Source: Billgrantia montanilacus (lineage in GTDB: Bacteria > Pseudomonadota > Gammaproteobacteria > Pseudomonadales > Halomonadaceae). From it: a DNA stretch of 64,000 nucleotides. The stretch is from NCBI RefSeq assembly GCF_003336675.1, contig NZ_QPII01000001.1:434001-498000 (forward strand), given 5' to 3'. Below, one piece after another: positions 8,711 through 18,672 of this stretch. The notes below the pieces were generated by a model that saw only the letters and a program-made list of their open reading frames with translations, was not told the DNA's origin and searched no databases. The position numbers and the translations under genes are program-made. Within the stretch, counting starts at the first letter, position 1. Each line of letters begins with the position of its first letter.

Positions 8711-9015
8711 GGAAACACTGCACAAATGCCTGCGCGAGCGAATCGCTGCGTTGCGCGGTGCTCCCTTCGTCGTCCCGCTGCGTTGTATGGACATACCGTG
8801 CCAGGGGCGCCGTCTGGCTTGATCTTGGGACGCAATGCTTCACACTGGCCAGTATGCCTCTCGTTTTATGGGAAGGGGCCAGGCACGCAGTGCAGGCAGG
8901 GAAGGATGGGGCTATACGGGCAGGACGACACAGGCAGGACAAGGAGAGCCATCATGCAGGTTGAACAGGCCCAGTCGAGACCATGGCGTGATGCTGTTTC
9001 CGGGCACTCCGCCTG
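8711..9015 (+). other. Gene-free stretch with short direct repeat
   Basis: This gap of about 305 bp between chrA and the App1 gene holds no convincing gene. It contains a direct repeat of CGCTGCGTTG at 8744-8753 and 8776-8785 (32-bp period) and begins with 'GGGAAACACTGCACAAATG', which resembles the end of a small dispersed or mobile element. No second copy was found in the window, so that identity is not established. Confidence 0.35.
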
Positions 9016-10128
9016 ATGGCTGATCGCCCCCGGGCACCGCAACGGATCCGGCGCCTGCTACGCGCCATCGCCAGGCCCATGAAGAGCGACCGCGGCCGTG
9101 GCGGTCCCGTGGTCCACCCCTACCGTGGATATGGCTCCGCCCGCGAGGCATTCCTGATGGGGCGTGTCTTCCGCCAGACCAGGCTGGGGCGTGTCATTCC
9201 TCGCTATGGTGCCCTGCGCGATGTCGCCGATGTGGCGCGGCGCATCGTCAGGCGAGGGCTGCCCGATGTGGAGGTACACGTCACCCTCGGTGGCAACGAC
9301 ATCACCGTGACCACGGATCATGAGGGCTATTTCAACGCGAAGCTCGCCTTGCATGAGCCGCTGCCGCTGGACACTTCCTGGCATCGCGCCGACCTTCACG
9401 TCGTGACCCATGACGGGGCGGAGCCCATCCACAGCTTCACCGATGTCTATATTCCTCCGGAAGACACCGACCTGTTGGTGATCAGCGATATCGACGACAC
9501 GGTGATGTATACCGGTGTGGCCGACAAGCTGCGCATGCTCTACCGGCTGTTCGTCAAGCAGGCCCATCAGCGAACCGCCTTCCCCGGCGTGGCCGCCTTA
9601 TATCAGGCGCTCTATGTCGGTCAGAGTGAAGAAGCACGCCGTCCGATCCTCTATGTCTCGCGAGGCCCCTGGAGCATCTACGAAATGCTCGAGGAATTCT
9701 TCCAGATGAATGACATCCCGGTGGGGCCGATCCTGTTCCTGCGTGAGTGGGGGATCACCTGGCGGAGGCCCTGGCCGCGGCGTGCCGAAGAGCACAAGTA
9801 CGCCTTGATTACCCGCATGTTGGAGCTGTTCGATGACCTGCCCTGCGTACTGATCGGTGACAGTGGCCAGCATGACCCCGAAGTCTACACTCGGATCGTC
9901 AAGGACCATCCTGGCCGGGTGAAGGCCATCTATATTCGCCGCGTTGAAAGCCGAGCCGACCGCGAGCGAGCCATCGACCTGCTGCGCGAGGAGATCGCCC
10001 ATACCGACTGCGAACTGCAGCTCGCCGCCGATAGCACGGCGATGGCAGTACATGCCCATGACCGGGGCTTCATCTCCGAGAAGGGCTTGCAGGCAGTGCG
10101 CCGGGATTCCCGCGAAGAGACGATCTGA
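9016..10128 (+). CDS. App1-family (DUF2183) phosphatase
   Basis: A 370-residue member of the App1/DUF2183 family, whose characterised yeast relative is a phosphatidate phosphatase. The catalytic DxDxT signature is 'VISDIDDTVMYTG', followed by 'ILYVSRGPWSIYEMLEEFF' and 'LIGDSGQHDPEVY', the standard order of the HAD-like App1 catalytic domain. The N-terminal 120 residues form a beta-rich domain seen in bacterial members, with 'GYFNAKL'. No signal peptide is visible, so a cytoplasmic location at the membrane is likely. The natural substrate in bacteria is not established. An alternative start is the ATG at 9079. Confidence 0.83.
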   Translation: MADRPRAPQRIRRLLRAIARPMKSDRGRGGPVVHPYRGYGSAREAFLMGRVFRQTRLGRVIPRYGALRDVADVARRIVRRGLPDVEVHVTLGGNDITVTTDHEGYFNAKLALHEPLPLDTSWHRADLHVVTHDGAEPIHSFTDVYIPPEDTDLLVISDIDDTVMYTGVADKLRMLYRLFVKQAHQRTAFPGVAALYQALYVGQSEEARRPILYVSRGPWSIYEMLEEFFQMNDIPVGPILFLREWGITWRRPWPRRAEEHKYALITRMLELFDDLPCVLIGDSGQHDPEVYTRIVKDHPGRVKAIYIRRVESRADRERAIDLLREEIAHTDCELQLAADSTAMAVHAHDRGFISEKGLQAVRRDSREETI

Positions 10129-10231
10129 CGCTGATATTGCCAGTGCTTCCCTCTGCACCGTGAAACCCGCTCTGGTAGGCTTGGTCCAACCCAGAGACGC
10201 CGTGATCTGCCCTGCCGGAGTGAGACCCTCG

Positions 10232-10906
10232 ATGATCGTGCTGTTGATTGCCATGCTGCTGGCCATCTTCTTGCTTCCCAATGCCTGGGCCAAGTGGGTG
10301 CTGGCACGTCACTCCCGCGGCCGGGACGACTACCCCGGTACCGGCGCCGAGCTGGCCGAACACCTGCTGCGGCGAATGGGCATCGAGGGGGTGCAGGTGG
10401 AGCTGACCGAGCAGGGCGATCACTACGATCCCGAGGCGCGCCGGGTGCGGCTATCACGCGACCATTACGAAGGGCGCTCCCTCACCGCCGTGACGGTGGC
10501 GGCCCATGAGGTGGGACATGCGATCCAGCATCATCAGGGCTACGCGCCGCTGATCGCCCGAGCCCGCCTGGTGGGCGTGGCGCAGAAGGCCGAGAAGATC
10601 GGCGCCCTGCTGATGATGGCGGCTCCCTTCCTGTTCATTCTGACCCGCTTGCCGGGTGGGCTGGCCATCGTGGTGGTGGCCGCGGTGATCAGCTTCGGGA
10701 CGGCGGCCCTGGTGCACCTGGTCACCCTGCCAGTGGAATTCGACGCCAGCTTCCAGCGCGCCCTGCCGCTGCTCAAGGACTACGTTCCTCCCTACGACAT
10801 GCCTGGCGCCCGTCATGTGCTGACCGCCTGCGCCTTCACCTACGTGGCGGCATCGCTGGCCAGCATTCTGAACCTGGGGAGGTGGCTCGTCATCCTGCGC
10901 CGATAG
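10232..10906 (+). CDS. Membrane zinc metallopeptidase, YugP-like (Zn_peptidase_2)
   Basis: A 224-residue membrane protein with an N-terminal hydrophobic helix, the zinc-peptidase motif 'VAAHEVGHAIQHHQGYAPL', and two or three further hydrophobic segments in the C-terminal half. This layout matches the YugP family of putative neutral zinc metallopeptidases. The probable start is the ATG at 10232 after 'GGAGTGAGACC'; an open frame upstream is a shadow of the App1 gene. The substrate is unknown. Confidence 0.83.
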   Translation: MIVLLIAMLLAIFLLPNAWAKWVLARHSRGRDDYPGTGAELAEHLLRRMGIEGVQVELTEQGDHYDPEARRVRLSRDHYEGRSLTAVTVAAHEVGHAIQHHQGYAPLIARARLVGVAQKAEKIGALLMMAAPFLFILTRLPGGLAIVVVAAVISFGTAALVHLVTLPVEFDASFQRALPLLKDYVPPYDMPGARHVLTACAFTYVAASLASILNLGRWLVILRR

Positions 10907-11037
10907 ACCGATGGCTGCGCCTCGCGCTATCGGGCTCGCCAATGTGTTCCTTTGTGGGGCGAGTGGCTTGAGCGGAAGCGGGCGCCGTTTCTACAGTTCA
11001 AGGAGTAGTCATAAGCCTTCACGGAGGAGGTGCAACC

Positions 11038-12357
11038 ATGACGACTCCCCAGGATTATGTGCGCGACAATGCCATACCGCTTGCCGGGCGGAGTGACGAC
11101 TATGATTGCCTGCTCGAGCAGGTGGGTGATCGTTCGCTGGTACTGCTCGGCGAGGCATCGCACGGCACCGCCGAGTACTATCGCATGCGCGCCGAGATCA
11201 CCCGCCGCCTGGTCCGCGAGAAGGGCTTCGAGGCGGTGGCGGTCGAAGCAGACTGGCCCGACGCGCTGAGGCTGAACCGCTACGCCCGTGGCGACGGCAA
11301 CGATACCCTCAAGACCGCCTTCGACGACTTTCAGCGCTTTCCACAATGGATGTGGCGCAACACCGAGGTGCGCGATTTCCTTGGTTGGCTCGCGGAGCAC
11401 AACGCCGGGCGGGATGTAGCCGAGCAGGTGGGGTTCTACGGGCTGGATATCTACAGCCTGCATCGCTCGGCGGAAGCGGTGATCGAGTATCTGGAGGGCA
11501 TCGACCCCGAACAGGCGCGTATCGCTCGGCAGAAGTATGGCTGCCTCGATCACGGCGGCGACCCGGTGCGCTATGGCCATGATGCCACCTACGGACTTAG
11601 CCGGACCTGCGAAGATGCCGCCGTTCGATTGCTCGCGGACCTGCTCGACAAGTCCTCCAGGTATCTCGGTGAGGATGGCAGGCGCTCGGCCGACGAGCAG
11701 TTCTTCGCCGAGCAAAACGCCCGAGTAGTGGTCAATGCGGAGCACTACTATCGCGCCATGTTCGGCTCACGGGTGGATACCTGGAATCTGCGCGACGAGC
11801 ACATGACCGACACCCTTGCCGAACTGTGCGAACACCTGCGTCACCAGGGCGGTCAGGGCAAGGTGGTCGTCTGGGCGCACAACTCCCATCTCGGCGATGC
11901 ATCGTTCACCGACATGGGCTGGCATCGTGGCCAGCACAACGTCGGCCAACTGGTGCGCCATCGCCTCGGTGCTGACCAGGTGCTGCTGGTGGGCTTCACC
12001 ACGCATACCGGTTTCGTCTCGGCGGCCAACGACTGGGATGGTCCGGTTGAGCACCGCAAGGTCAGGCCATCCATGGAAGGCAGCGTCGAGCGGCTGTTTC
12101 ATGACAGTGGGCTGGGCGACTTCTACCTGCCGCTGGGCGAGCGCGCCACGCCCTTGAAGAAACCGCTCTGGGAACGTGCCATCGGCGTGATCTATCGCCC
12201 CGAATCGGAGCGCGTGAGTCACTACTTCAAGACATCAGTGGCCGAGCAGTTCGACGCCGTCTTCCATGTCGACGAGACACGCGCCGTTGAGCCGTTCGAC
12301 AAGGGGGAATTCTGGCGGCCGGAAGAGACGCCGGATACGTATCCTTTTGGCGTTTAA
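11038..12357 (+). CDS. Erythromycin esterase family protein
   Basis: A 439-residue cytoplasmic protein of the EreA/B-like hydrolase superfamily. Visible conserved blocks are 'LLGEASHGTAEYYRMRAEI' (metal/active-site His and Glu), 'FEAVAVEADWPDALRLNRY', 'VGFYGLDIYSLH' and 'VVVWAHNSHLGDA'. Only a few members hydrolyse macrolides; most chromosomal relatives have unknown substrates, so resistance should not be inferred. The start at 11038 is well supported by GGAGGAGGTG. The 3' end overlaps the convergent cmoB gene by 4 bp. Confidence 0.85.
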   Translation: MTTPQDYVRDNAIPLAGRSDDYDCLLEQVGDRSLVLLGEASHGTAEYYRMRAEITRRLVREKGFEAVAVEADWPDALRLNRYARGDGNDTLKTAFDDFQRFPQWMWRNTEVRDFLGWLAEHNAGRDVAEQVGFYGLDIYSLHRSAEAVIEYLEGIDPEQARIARQKYGCLDHGGDPVRYGHDATYGLSRTCEDAAVRLLADLLDKSSRYLGEDGRRSADEQFFAEQNARVVVNAEHYYRAMFGSRVDTWNLRDEHMTDTLAELCEHLRHQGGQGKVVVWAHNSHLGDASFTDMGWHRGQHNVGQLVRHRLGADQVLLVGFTTHTGFVSAANDWDGPVEHRKVRPSMEGSVERLFHDSGLGDFYLPLGERATPLKKPLWERAIGVIYRPESERVSHYFKTSVAEQFDAVFHVDETRAVEPFDKGEFWRPEETPDTYPFGV

Positions 12358-13346
12358 CCCGGTCTGTTTGCCATCACCACCGCGCGGCGGGGCGCGGGAT
12401 AGCCCTCGCGGGTCCTTGACGGGTCCTCGGGGTCGAGGAAATCGGCCAGCGACTGGAAGGTCATCCACTCGGTGGCGCGCTGTTCGTCGAGGGTGGTGAC
12501 GGCTTCGTCGACGACGCGCACGTTGACGAAGCCGCAGCGTTCGAGCCATTGGCACAGCGCCTTGGAAGAGGGCAGGAAGTAGACGTTGGGCATGGCGGCA
12601 TAGCGCTCGCCGGGTAGCAGGACGGTGGTCTCGTCGCCCTCCACTACCAGCGTTTCCAGCACCAGTTCCCCGTCGGGGCGCAGCGTGTCCTTCAACTGCA
12701 ACAGGTGCTCCAACGGTGAGGGTCGGTGATAGAGCACGCCCATGGAGAATACCGTGTCGAAGAAGCCGAGCCCTTCCGGTACCTCCTCGATGCCTACCGG
12801 CAGGAAGTGGGTGCGGCCCTCGTCGGCATCTCCGACGAAGTGCCGCAGCGCCTGGAACTGGTAGTAGAAGCGCGGCGATGGGTCGATCACCAGTACGAAG
12901 GCGGCCCCCGCGCCGGCCATGCGCCAGGCGTGGTAGCCGCTGCCGCCGCCTACGTCGAGCACCCGCCGGCCGGTCAGAGGGGCCAGGTGAGGTGCTACCC
13001 GCTGCCACTTCCAGTCGGAGCGCCACTCTGTGTCGATAGGAATGCCGACCAACGAATAGGGGCCCTTGCGCCACGGCATCAGCTTTCTCAGCAGGTTTTC
13101 GCACTGGCGGCGCTGTGAATCGGGGAGGGCGCAGTCGACCGTCACGGTCTCGGCATCCAGGCGCACGTCGCGTGCCTCGGGCAGGGCGGGCAGCTTGGAG
13201 ACAGCCTTCTCCCAGGCCGGCAGGTCGCCGTAGCGCTGGCGGTCGAGCCCCCGGGCCAGCTGCTGGGGCAGGCGGGCCAGCCAGGTGTCCAGGCCCTGGT
13301 CGACGAAGGCGTGATAGAGCGGCCGCTGTTCGACGGGAATCGCCAC
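12354..13346 (-). CDS. cmoB: tRNA U34 carboxymethyltransferase CmoB
   Basis: CmoB transfers the carboxymethyl group of carboxy-SAM to 5-hydroxyuridine 34 of tRNA, giving cmo5U and expanded wobble decoding. The 330-residue protein has the family N-terminus and a Rossmann domain with 'VLDVGGGSGYHAWRM', then 'SMGVLYHRPSPLEHL' and 'MPNVYFLPS'. It starts at a GTG (13346), one base after the cmoA stop, forming a two-gene operon in which CmoA supplies the cofactor. Confidence 0.94.
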   Translation of the reverse strand: MAIPVEQRPLYHAFVDQGLDTWLARLPQQLARGLDRQRYGDLPAWEKAVSKLPALPEARDVRLDAETVTVDCALPDSQRRQCENLLRKLMPWRKGPYSLVGIPIDTEWRSDWKWQRVAPHLAPLTGRRVLDVGGGSGYHAWRMAGAGAAFVLVIDPSPRFYYQFQALRHFVGDADEGRTHFLPVGIEEVPEGLGFFDTVFSMGVLYHRPSPLEHLLQLKDTLRPDGELVLETLVVEGDETTVLLPGERYAAMPNVYFLPSSKALCQWLERCGFVNVRVVDEAVTTLDEQRATEWMTFQSLADFLDPEDPSRTREGYPAPRRAVVMANRPG

Positions 13347-13347
13347 C

Positions 13348-14091
13348 TCAGGCCTCCTTGAATGCGATCAGGGAGGCGAAGTTGAGATACTGGAACCAGG
13401 TCAGCGAACGCGAGAAGCCGGCCCGGGCGAGACGGTCATGGTGGGCATCGAGGCTGTCCGGTACCAGCACGTTCTCCAGCGCGTTGCGCTTCTGGCTGAT
13501 CTCCAGGTCGCTATAGCCGTTGGCGCGCTTGAAGTCGTGGTAGCGCTCCACGCGCCAGGCGTTGTCCTGCTCGTCCAGGTCGACCACCTTCTCGGAAAGC
13601 ACCAGCACTCCGCCGGGCTCCAGTGCCTCATGGAGCCCGGCGATCACAGCGTCCCGGTCCTCGCGGGGCAGGAACTGCAGGGTGAAGTTGAGTACGATCA
13701 TGCCCGAGGGCCGATAGTCGAGGGTGCGGATGTCCCCCTCGACGACCTCGATGACATGGCCGGGGCATTCTTCCGCCAGGGTCTCGCGGGCCCGCGCCAC
13801 CATGGCCGGAGAGAGATCCACGGCGGTGAGCCGGAAGGCATCCGGGGGCAGGGTGCCAGCCAGGGCCAGGCTCGCCGCGCCCAGCGAGCATCCCAGATCA
13901 TAGACATGAGCGCCGTGGCGCAGGTGGCGCTGGGCGATCAGGCCCAGCATCCCCAGGATCTGGCCGTAGCCGGGCACCGAGCGGCGGATCATGTCGGGAA
14001 AGCAGGCGACGACCTGTTCATCGAAGGAGAAGCGCGCGACTCGGTCCAGGGGTGTGGAAAAGATCGCGTCACGGTAAGATGCATCACTCAT
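13348..14091 (-). CDS. cmoA: Carboxy-S-adenosyl-L-methionine synthase CmoA
   Basis: CmoA makes carboxy-SAM from SAM and prephenate for use by CmoB. With the ATG at 14091 ([11 protein letters not shown]) it is 247 residues, the usual family length. Motifs include '[15 protein letters not shown]', 'MVARARETL' and '[11 protein letters not shown]'. The 31-residue in-frame extension upstream is not family-like. It is first in the cmoA-cmoB operon and divergent from pgi, about 90 bp away. Confidence 0.95.
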   Translation of the reverse strand: MSDASYRDAIFSTPLDRVARFSFDEQVVACFPDMIRRSVPGYGQILGMLGLIAQRHLRHGAHVYDLGCSLGAASLALAGTLPPDAFRLTAVDLSPAMVARARETLAEECPGHVIEVVEGDIRTLDYRPSGMIVLNFTLQFLPREDRDAVIAGLHEALEPGGVLVLSEKVVDLDEQDNAWRVERYHDFKRANGYSDLEISQKRNALENVLVPDSLDAHHDRLARAGFSRSLTWFQYLNFASLIAFKEA

Positions 14092-14182
14092 GGGGCATGC
14101 CGGAAAGTGCAGGTTGGCCACTATGTTACGCGTGTCGTAGGCTGGCTGCATCAATGGACGACAACGAACAAGGAGGATTCGC

Positions 14183-15862
14183 ATGAGCTATGCCCCTATC
14201 GATCGGACGGCCGCTTGGGAAGCGCTGGCGGACCATGCCGGTGAGATGCGCAAGCGCCACTTGAGTGAGCTGTTCGACGATCCGCAGCGTGGCTGGGCCT
14301 TTACGCGGAAGGCGGCGGGCCTGACGCTGGATATCTCCAAGCAGCGCTGGTCCGATGAGACCATGGCGTTGCTGCTCGATCTGGCCCGGGAGGCGCACGT
14401 TCCCGAAGCCATCGAGGCGCTGCTTTCCGGGGAGCGCGTCAATATCAGCGAGGATCGTCCCGCCCTCCATACGGCGCTGCGCCTGCCACGAGATGCCACG
14501 CTGGTGGTGGCGGGGGAGGACCTGGTGCCCGGCGTGCATGCCACGCTGGCAAAGCTGGAAACCATGGTCGAGCGCTTCCACACTCGCCAGTGGCGAGGCG
14601 CTACCGGTCATCCGATCCACGATGTGGTCAACCTCGGGGTAGGGGGGTCCGATCTCGGCCCGCTGATGGTGACTCACGCCCTGGCGGACTATCGGCCCGC
14701 CGACGCCGCCCATATCGACGTGCACTTCGCCTCGACCATGGATGGCTCCCAACTGGTCGATTACCTGAGCCGCTTCAACCCCGAGACCACCCTGTTCGTG
14801 ATCTCGTCGAAATCTTTCACCACCATCGATACTCTCTCCAACGCTCGTACCGCCCGGGATTGGCTGCTGACACGGCTGGTGCGCGATGGTGATGGCGGCG
14901 TGGACGAATCGATGGTGATGCGCCAGCACTTCATTGGTGTCTCGGCCAAGCCCGAGAAGATGAGCGACTGGGGCATTGCCGAGGCCAACCAGCTCGAATT
15001 CTGGGAGTGGGTAGGAGGGCGCTATTCGCTGTGGGGCGCCATCGGCCTGCCCATCGCCCTGGTGGTGGGCATGGCACACTTCCGTGATTTCCTCGCCGGC
15101 GCCCATGCCATGGACTGCCACTTTGCCGAGGCGCCTCTCGCCGACAACCTGCCGACGCTGCTGGCCCTGGCGGGCATCTGGAACGTCAACTTCCTCGATA
15201 TTCGAGCCCACTCGATCCTGCCCTACGATGGGCGGCTGGAGTATTTCGCTGCCTATCTCGAGCAGTTGGAGATGGAGTCCAACGGCAAGTCGGCAACACA
15301 CGATGGCCGCGAGGTGGCCTATTCGACCTGCCCGGTGCTCTGGGGGCAGCTTGGCCCCAACGCGCAGCACGCCTTCTATCAGCTGCTGCACCAGGGCACT
15401 CAGCCGGTGGTCTGCGACTTCATCGCCCCGTTGCGGCGTTACGACGACGTCGCCGAACCGGAGACCCGCGAGCACCTCAAGGCACAACATCGACTTACCC
15501 TGGCCAACTGTTTCGCCCAGTCGCGGCTGCTGATGCTGGGTGACGACGCCATCGACGAGTCGGGGGAGCGGCCCGGCCACAAGCGCTACCGGGGCAACCA
15601 GCCCTCGACCACGCTGCTGCTCGATCGTCTGACCCCTGCCACCCTGGGAGCACTGATCGCATTATATGAACACAAGGTATTCGTCCAGGCGACGATCTGG
15701 GGAATCAACCCCTTCGACCAGTGGGGCGTCGAGCTAGGCAAGCAGATCGCCGGAGAGACCGGGGAGATTCTGGCGAAGCGTGCCGGTGGCGAACATATGG
15801 ATGCTTCCACCCAGGCCCTGGTCGCGGCAGTCTGGCAGGCGGAAGCGGAAGACGAGGGTTGA
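14183..15862 (+). CDS. pgi: Glucose-6-phosphate isomerase
   Basis: Interconverts glucose 6-phosphate and fructose 6-phosphate in the cytoplasm. The 559 residues match the usual Pgi length (about 550). Conserved segments include '[16 protein letters not shown]', 'FASTMDGS', '[12 protein letters not shown]', '[10 protein letters not shown]' and '[12 protein letters not shown]' near the C-terminus. A strong AAGGAGGA site precedes the ATG. It stands alone, divergent from cmoA. Confidence 0.97.
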   Translation: MSYAPIDRTAAWEALADHAGEMRKRHLSELFDDPQRGWAFTRKAAGLTLDISKQRWSDETMALLLDLAREAHVPEAIEALLSGERVNISEDRPALHTALRLPRDATLVVAGEDLVPGVHATLAKLETMVERFHTRQWRGATGHPIHDVVNLGVGGSDLGPLMVTHALADYRPADAAHIDVHFASTMDGSQLVDYLSRFNPETTLFVISSKSFTTIDTLSNARTARDWLLTRLVRDGDGGVDESMVMRQHFIGVSAKPEKMSDWGIAEANQLEFWEWVGGRYSLWGAIGLPIALVVGMAHFRDFLAGAHAMDCHFAEAPLADNLPTLLALAGIWNVNFLDIRAHSILPYDGRLEYFAAYLEQLEMESNGKSATHDGREVAYSTCPVLWGQLGPNAQHAFYQLLHQGTQPVVCDFIAPLRRYDDVAEPETREHLKAQHRLTLANCFAQSRLLMLGDDAIDESGERPGHKRYRGNQPSTTLLLDRLTPATLGALIALYEHKVFVQATIWGINPFDQWGVELGKQIAGETGEILAKRAGGEHMDASTQALVAAVWQAEAEDEG

Positions 15863-15912
15863 GACGAAGATGAGACGAAAGTGAAACTGGTAATGCATAC
15901 AGGTATTTGGGT

Positions 15913-16557
15913 ATGCTGAGTGCACCGAAGCGTGGATCGAGCGCCAGCGGAGTACTCTACCTCCATGGTTTCAACAGCGGCGTTGGCTCACCCAAGGCGG
16001 CGCTGTTGCGCTTGGCCTGCAAGGCGCTGGGGCTGCGCTGCGAGACGCCTCAGCTGCCGCACCGGCCGGCGGCCGCCTACCGGCTCGCCGAGGCACGACT
16101 CGGCGAGCTGGGGCCGAATCCGCTGGTGGCCGGCAGCTCCATGGGTGGGTTCCTGGCCACCTGCCTGGCCGAGCGACATGACTTGCCCGCGGTGGTGATC
16201 AACCCGGCGGTGCGGCCGGTGCGCCTGGTGACGGGCTGGGTCGATGAGGTCTTCGTCAACACGCATACCGGCGAGCGCTTTGCCATCGAGTCGAGCCATA
16301 TCGATGAACTGGCGAGCCTGACGCCGCTGTCGGTCTCGCCCGAGCGCTATCTGCTGCTGCTGGGGACGGCCGACGAGAGCCTCGACCCGGCGGACGCCTT
16401 CGATCTCTACCGCGGTGCCCGGACAATACTGCACCCCGGTGGCGATCATGCCTTCGGCATGCTGGCAGAGTATCTTCCAGCGATTCTCGCCCACGGTGGC
16501 CACCGCCTGGAGCCCGGGCGCATTTCCGATCAGGATCTGGATATGGACGACGCATGA
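15913..16557 (+). CDS. yqiA: YqiA-type esterase
   Basis: An alpha/beta-hydrolase of about 214 residues from the UPF0227/YqiA family, with the oxyanion region 'YLHGFNSGVGSPKA', nucleophile elbow 'VAGSSMGGFLATCLA' (GxSxG) and catalytic His in 'HPGGDHAFGM'. E. coli YqiA has esterase activity on short acyl chains. The ATG at 15913 is chosen over a TTG at 15907. The stop overlaps the parE start by 4 bp (ATGA), as in other gammaproteobacteria where yqiA precedes parE. Confidence 0.9.
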   Translation: MLSAPKRGSSASGVLYLHGFNSGVGSPKAALLRLACKALGLRCETPQLPHRPAAAYRLAEARLGELGPNPLVAGSSMGGFLATCLAERHDLPAVVINPAVRPVRLVTGWVDEVFVNTHTGERFAIESSHIDELASLTPLSVSPERYLLLLGTADESLDPADAFDLYRGARTILHPGGDHAFGMLAEYLPAILAHGGHRLEPGRISDQDLDMDDA

Positions 16558-18434
16558 CACAGTACAGCGCCAGCTCAATCGAAGTACTCTCCGGCCTCGA
16601 CCCGGTGCGCAAGCGCCCCGGCATGTATACCGACACCACCCGCCCCAACCACCTGATCCAGGAAGTGATCGACAACAGCGTCGACGAGGCGCTGGAGGGG
16701 CATGCCCGAGAAGTGACCGTACGGCTGCTGGAGGATGGCGGCATCGAGGTCAGCGACGACGGCCGCGGCATGCCCATCGACATGCATCCCGAACATGGCG
16801 TCACGGGTATCGAGCTGATCCTGACCCGGCTCCATGCCGGCGGCAAGTTCTCCCAGTCCAGCTATCGTTTTTCCGGTGGCCTGCATGGGGTCGGGGTCTC
16901 GGTGGTCAATGCCCTGTCGCGCCGCCTTGAAGTCGAGGTGCTGCGCGACGGCAGCCGGCACGCCATGGCCTTCGAGCATGGCGAGAAGGTGTCGGAGCTG
17001 GCGGTGACAGGCAGCGTGGCCAAGCGGGTCACGGGTACCATCGTGCGCTTCTGGCCCGACCTCAGCTATTTCGACAGCCCCAGGCTGGCCATGGGCCGGC
17101 TCCAGCATCTGCTGCGGGCCAAGGCGGTGCTCTGCCCGGGGCTGAAAGTCACCCTGGTCGAGGCCGACGGTGCCGAGAGCGTCTGGCAGTACGAGGATGG
17201 CCTGCGCGACTACCTGGCCCAGGCCACCGATGGCTACGAGGTGCTGCCGGCCTCGCCCCTGATCGGCCATTTTGCCGACGACGAACAGGCGGTGGACTGG
17301 GCGATCCAGTGGCTGCCCGAGGGCGGCGAGCCGCTGATGGAGAGCTACGTCAACCTGATTCCCACGCCCCAGGGCGGCACCCACGTCAATGGCCTGCGTT
17401 CGGGGCTGCTCGATGCACTGCGCGAGTTCTGCGAATACCGCAGCCTGCTGCCGCGGGGCGTCAAGCTCACCGCCGACGATCTCTGGGAGCGCGTCTCCTA
17501 CGTGCTGTCGGTGAAGATGCTCGACCCCCAGTTCGCCGGACAGACCAAGGAGCGCCTGTCGTCGCGCACCGTGGCCGCCTTCGTTGCCGGGGTGGTCAAG
17601 GATGCCTTCTCGCTGTGGCTCAACCACCACGTCGACCAGGCCGAGGCGCTGGCCGAGCTGGTGATCAACGCCGCCCAGCGGCGCCAGAAGAGCGCCAAGA
17701 AGGTGGCGCGCAAGAAGGTCACCTCGGGTCCGGCCCTGCCGGGCAAGCTGGCCGACTGCTCCGGGCAGGACCCGGCCCAGGGCGAGCTCTTTCTGGTGGA
17801 GGGGGACTCCGCCGGGGGCAGTGCCAAGCAGGCACGCAACCGCGAGACTCAGGCTATCCTCCCGCTGCGCGGCAAGATCCTCAATACCTGGGAGGTCGAG
17901 TCTCACGATATCTACGGCTCTCAGGAGGTTCACGACATCGCCGTAGCGGTGGGGATGGACCCGGGCAGCGACGATCTCTCCAAGCTGCGCTACCACAAGA
18001 TCTGCATTCTCGCCGATGCCGACTCCGACGGCCTGCATATCGCCACCCTGCTGTGCGCGCTCTTCGTGCGTCACTTCCCCACGCTGGTGGACGCCGGCCA
18101 TGTCTACGTGGCCATGCCGCCGCTCTATCGCATAGACCTGGGCAAGGAGGTGCACTATGCCCTGGACGAGAGCGAGAAGGCGGCGATCCTGCGGCGCCTG
18201 GAGGGCAAGCGTGGCACGGTGAACGTGCAGCGCTTCAAGGGGCTGGGCGAGATGAGCCCGTTGCAGCTGCGCGAGACCACCATGGCAGTGGAGACCCGGC
18301 GGCTGGTGCAGCTCACCCGCGAAGTCGGCGATGGCACCATGGAGATGATGGACATGCTGCTGGCGAAGAAACGTGCCGGCGATCGCAAGAGTTGGCTCGA
18401 AGACTACGGCAACCTGGCCGACATCGAAGTTTGA
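16554..18434 (+). CDS. parE: DNA topoisomerase IV subunit B ParE
   Basis: The ATPase subunit of topoisomerase IV, which decatenates daughter chromosomes. The 626 residues have the normal length. The GHKL ATPase motifs 'EVIDNSVDEALEGHA' and 'FSGGLHGVGVSVVNALS' are followed by the TOPRIM segment 'LVEGDSAGGSAKQARN' and the C-terminal 'RFKGLGEMSPLQL'. It is coupled to yqiA by a 4-bp overlap. ParC follows after 238 bp containing a structured repeat, so the two subunits are adjacent but possibly separately controlled. Confidence 0.97.
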   Translation: MTQYSASSIEVLSGLDPVRKRPGMYTDTTRPNHLIQEVIDNSVDEALEGHAREVTVRLLEDGGIEVSDDGRGMPIDMHPEHGVTGIELILTRLHAGGKFSQSSYRFSGGLHGVGVSVVNALSRRLEVEVLRDGSRHAMAFEHGEKVSELAVTGSVAKRVTGTIVRFWPDLSYFDSPRLAMGRLQHLLRAKAVLCPGLKVTLVEADGAESVWQYEDGLRDYLAQATDGYEVLPASPLIGHFADDEQAVDWAIQWLPEGGEPLMESYVNLIPTPQGGTHVNGLRSGLLDALREFCEYRSLLPRGVKLTADDLWERVSYVLSVKMLDPQFAGQTKERLSSRTVAAFVAGVVKDAFSLWLNHHVDQAEALAELVINAAQRRQKSAKKVARKKVTSGPALPGKLADCSGQDPAQGELFLVEGDSAGGSAKQARNRETQAILPLRGKILNTWEVESHDIYGSQEVHDIAVAVGMDPGSDDLSKLRYHKICILADADSDGLHIATLLCALFVRHFPTLVDAGHVYVAMPPLYRIDLGKEVHYALDESEKAAILRRLEGKRGTVNVQRFKGLGEMSPLQLRETTMAVETRRLVQLTREVGDGTMEMMDMLLAKKRAGDRKSWLEDYGNLADIEV

Positions 18435-18497
18435 GTGAACGAGCCTTTCTGCGCTCAAAGCGGCTCCTAAACGGAAGATGTTGCGTTGCCGACATGA

Positions 18498-18607
18498 GCG
18501 GCGCCGGGAACAGGTCTAAGCGGAGGTCCTTTTCCAGGGAAGGAAAAGGTAGCGCCCAGGGATGGGTTCACAGCGCCTCCGCGAAGGCCTGTTGCCGGTC
18601 AAGCCGC
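18498..18607 (+). repeat. Structured intergenic element, copy 1 (parE-parC)
   Basis: The element can fold as a closing stem (GCGGC/GCCGC, AACAGGTC/GGCCTGTT, CGGAGG/CCTCCG) enclosing two hairpins. Hairpin 2 has arms CCTTTTCC/GGAAAAGG with loop AGGGAA; hairpin 3 is CCC-AGGGAT-GGG followed by TTCACAGCGC. It begins 63 nt after the parE stop in parE orientation. Short open frames inside it are not protein-like. Confidence 0.85.
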
Positions 18608-18672
18608 GGTTTGAGGCCGGCGAGATTGCCAGACTCTTGGAGGCGTAACCCGATGAAGAAAGAGGTCGATCA

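Noticed and set aside
11038..12357. Macrolide resistance gene
   Set aside because: Family membership alone does not indicate erythromycin hydrolysis; the gene is chromosomal among housekeeping genes and most homologues have other substrates.
16575..18458. Long minus-strand open frame (about 627 codons) opposite parE
   Set aside because: Its translation has no recognisable domains and it lies wholly opposite parE; in high-GC DNA such antisense shadows are expected.
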